In this document: one piece after another, positions 8,960 through 10,000 of the stretch
Layout: each line of letters opens with the position of its first letter
How positions within the stretch are numbered: the stretch's first letter is position 1
Assembly (NCBI GenBank): GCA_020216845.1
Contig: JAIWNK010000052.1
Location: 1 to 10,000, forward strand
DNA from: Anaerolinea sp.
GTDB taxonomy: Bacteria; Chloroflexota; Anaerolineae; Anaerolineales; Anaerolineaceae
Length of the DNA stretch: 10,000 bases
Reading direction: 5' to 3'
Translations under genes and position numbers: made by a program
Notes under the pieces: generated by a model
Told to the model about the DNA's origin: nothing
Databases searched by the model: none
The model's input: the letters and a program-made list of their open reading frames with translations, nothing else

Positions 8960-10000
8960 TCAAGTGCGCCGTCGAATCTTCAACTCATGCACACCGACCT
9001 TCATACCAAGCCAATGTAAAACTTGCTTCTGTTCATCATACTGCGTGTTGCCTCCCGAAACCCACACATCAAACCCATTCGGATAGGCGTGACGCGGCAC
9101 AAACACATCCGTCGGCAAGTTGGGGCGCGGCTCCGCCCCAATCACCAGCACAAATTCGCCCGTCTGCGCATCATAGGATTGCTCCATCGGCAACCCGGCA
9201 CAAGCCAGGAGATGCGGACGCGAGAACCCCTCCAGGGCGCGCGCCCCACTGTTCAAATCGGTTGCATCGCTCTGCTGATCGCGACTGAAAATTGAAAAAT
9301 CTTCCTGATTCCAGCGATCACCCCAAGCATTGCAATTATCAGCTGTGTAATTCCATTGCGTGGCGTGCAACCACAGCTCGTCCAACAAACCATAATAGCG
9401 ATGCAACGCGGAGAGATGGGTGCTGTAATCGCCGGTGCGGTAGGCAACCCCACCATCCAAATCAAAAGGCAGGCCAAACTCACCGATGAGCGTCGGCACC
9501 CCGCCCAACGATTGTTGTGACATTGTCTTAATCCGCCGCAATTGCTCCAAAAAGGTTTGCCGCACCTCGCTCTCCCCCATAATGATTTGCGACTCACGCC
9601 AGTTCATGCTAAAGGCAGGATCATAATGTTTGTTGAACAACGTCCATTCATCATACCAATGGCTGGCATTGACCACCGGAATGCCCATTGGCACCTGCAT
9701 CGCCTCCGGCACACCCGGCACGCCCTCGACAAAGATGAGCGCATCTGAATCATGTCGCCGCATGGCCTGAGCAAACCGAGCCACAAAAGGCTGCATACAA
9801 TCGGCAAAAAACCGTGTTCCAGCAAAATAATCGGGGCGCAACAATTGCGGTTTGCCATCTGTGCCCACATCCCACACGCCGTGCTGCCGCCAAATATCCG
9901 CCTCCGCTGAACGCCAGGCCGAAACGCCTTGCGGGTTCAGCGTCACCGTCACATCGCCACCCTCACGTTGCATCTGCCGGCTGACAAGCGGCACCCCCGA
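8960..10000 (-). CDS. GH5 family glycosidase, endoglycoceramidase/steryl-glucosidase-like (N-terminus outside window)
   Basis: This is the C-terminal 346 residues of a retaining glycosidase of family GH5; the frame stays open to the window edge and the nearest start-like codon (GTG at 9994) is not credible. The catalytic nucleophile is the Glu in LIGEFGLPFD (codon 9479-9481). The acid/base Asn-Glu expected before this point should lie just beyond base 10000. A barrel-strand motif ASHWYDEWTLF, then AYRTGDYS, TQWNYTADNCNAWGDRWN and EDFSIFSRD, closely resemble endoglycoceramidase-related and fungal steryl-glucosidase/glucocerebrosidase proteins (GH5_12 type) as I recall them. The last 90 or so residues, starting near FSRPHLLACAGLP, match the beta-sandwich found at the C-terminus of that group. 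Substrate is uncertain: glycosphingolipids, steryl glycosides or other beta-glycosides with a hydrophobic aglycone. Export cannot be judged without the N-terminus. It is followed 65 bp later by GH42 and then galT on the same strand, probably one operon. Confidence 0.85.
   Translation of the reverse strand, partial: SGVPLVSRQMQREGGDVTVTLNPQGVSAWRSAEADIWRQHGVWDVGTDGKPQLLRPDYFAGTRFFADCMQPFVARFAQAMRRHDSDALIFVEGVPGVPEAMQVPMGIPVVNASHWYDEWTLFNKHYDPAFSMNWRESQIIMGESEVRQTFLEQLRRIKTMSQQSLGGVPTLIGEFGLPFDLDGGVAYRTGDYSTHLSALHRYYGLLDELWLHATQWNYTADNCNAWGDRWNQEDFSIFSRDQQSDATDLNSGARALEGFSRPHLLACAGLPMEQSYDAQTGEFVLVIGAEPRPNLPTDVFVPRHAYPNGFDVWVSGGNTQYDEQKQVLHWLGMKVGVHELKIRRRT

Overview
The window holds five protein-coding genes in two blocks that converge on each other. 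There are no RNA genes, mobile elements or CRISPR arrays that I can see. The sequence is moderately GC-rich (mid-50s percent by eye) and almost wholly coding. Very large proteins joining a class III nucleotide cyclase, an AAA/STAND ATPase and TPRs, together with a GH42/galT cluster, suggest a filamentous or Anaerolineae-like member of Chloroflexota. That placement is inference from gene content; no marker gene is present.

Left block (1-5879, + strand): two tandem paralogues in one transcription unit. The first is cut by the window edge, so only its C-terminal 721 residues are visible: the end of the ATPase module, a helical linker and eight TPR-like units. The second is complete at 1234 residues and carries, in order, a short coiled coil, a cyclase domain with all six expected catalytic positions, a P-loop ATPase module and about nine TPR-like units. 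This is the domain order of soluble adenylyl cyclase. The second gene starts 7 nt after the first one's stop, with its ribosome binding site overlapping that stop.

Right block (5867-10000, - strand, read right to left): a three-gene glycan-use operon. It comprises a GH5 glycosidase resembling endoglycoceramidase or steryl-glucosidase (N-terminus outside the window), a GH42 beta-galactosidase and galT (galactose-1-phosphate uridylyltransferase). Together they suggest that beta-galactosides, possibly derived from glycolipids or similar glycosides, are cleaved and the galactose is fed into the Leloir pathway. A galactokinase and an epimerase would be needed and are not in the window.

The two blocks overlap tail to tail by 13 bp (5867-5879), leaving no room for a terminator between them. 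The only non-coding gap of any size is 65 bp (8895-8959), which holds the GH42 ribosome binding site and a small inverted repeat. No stretch over 300 bp lacks a gene. I found no clear evidence of a wholly new system. The points most worth a second look are the tandem cyclase/STAND/TPR pair and the pairing of an endoglycoceramidase-like GH5 with a galactose-salvage operon.
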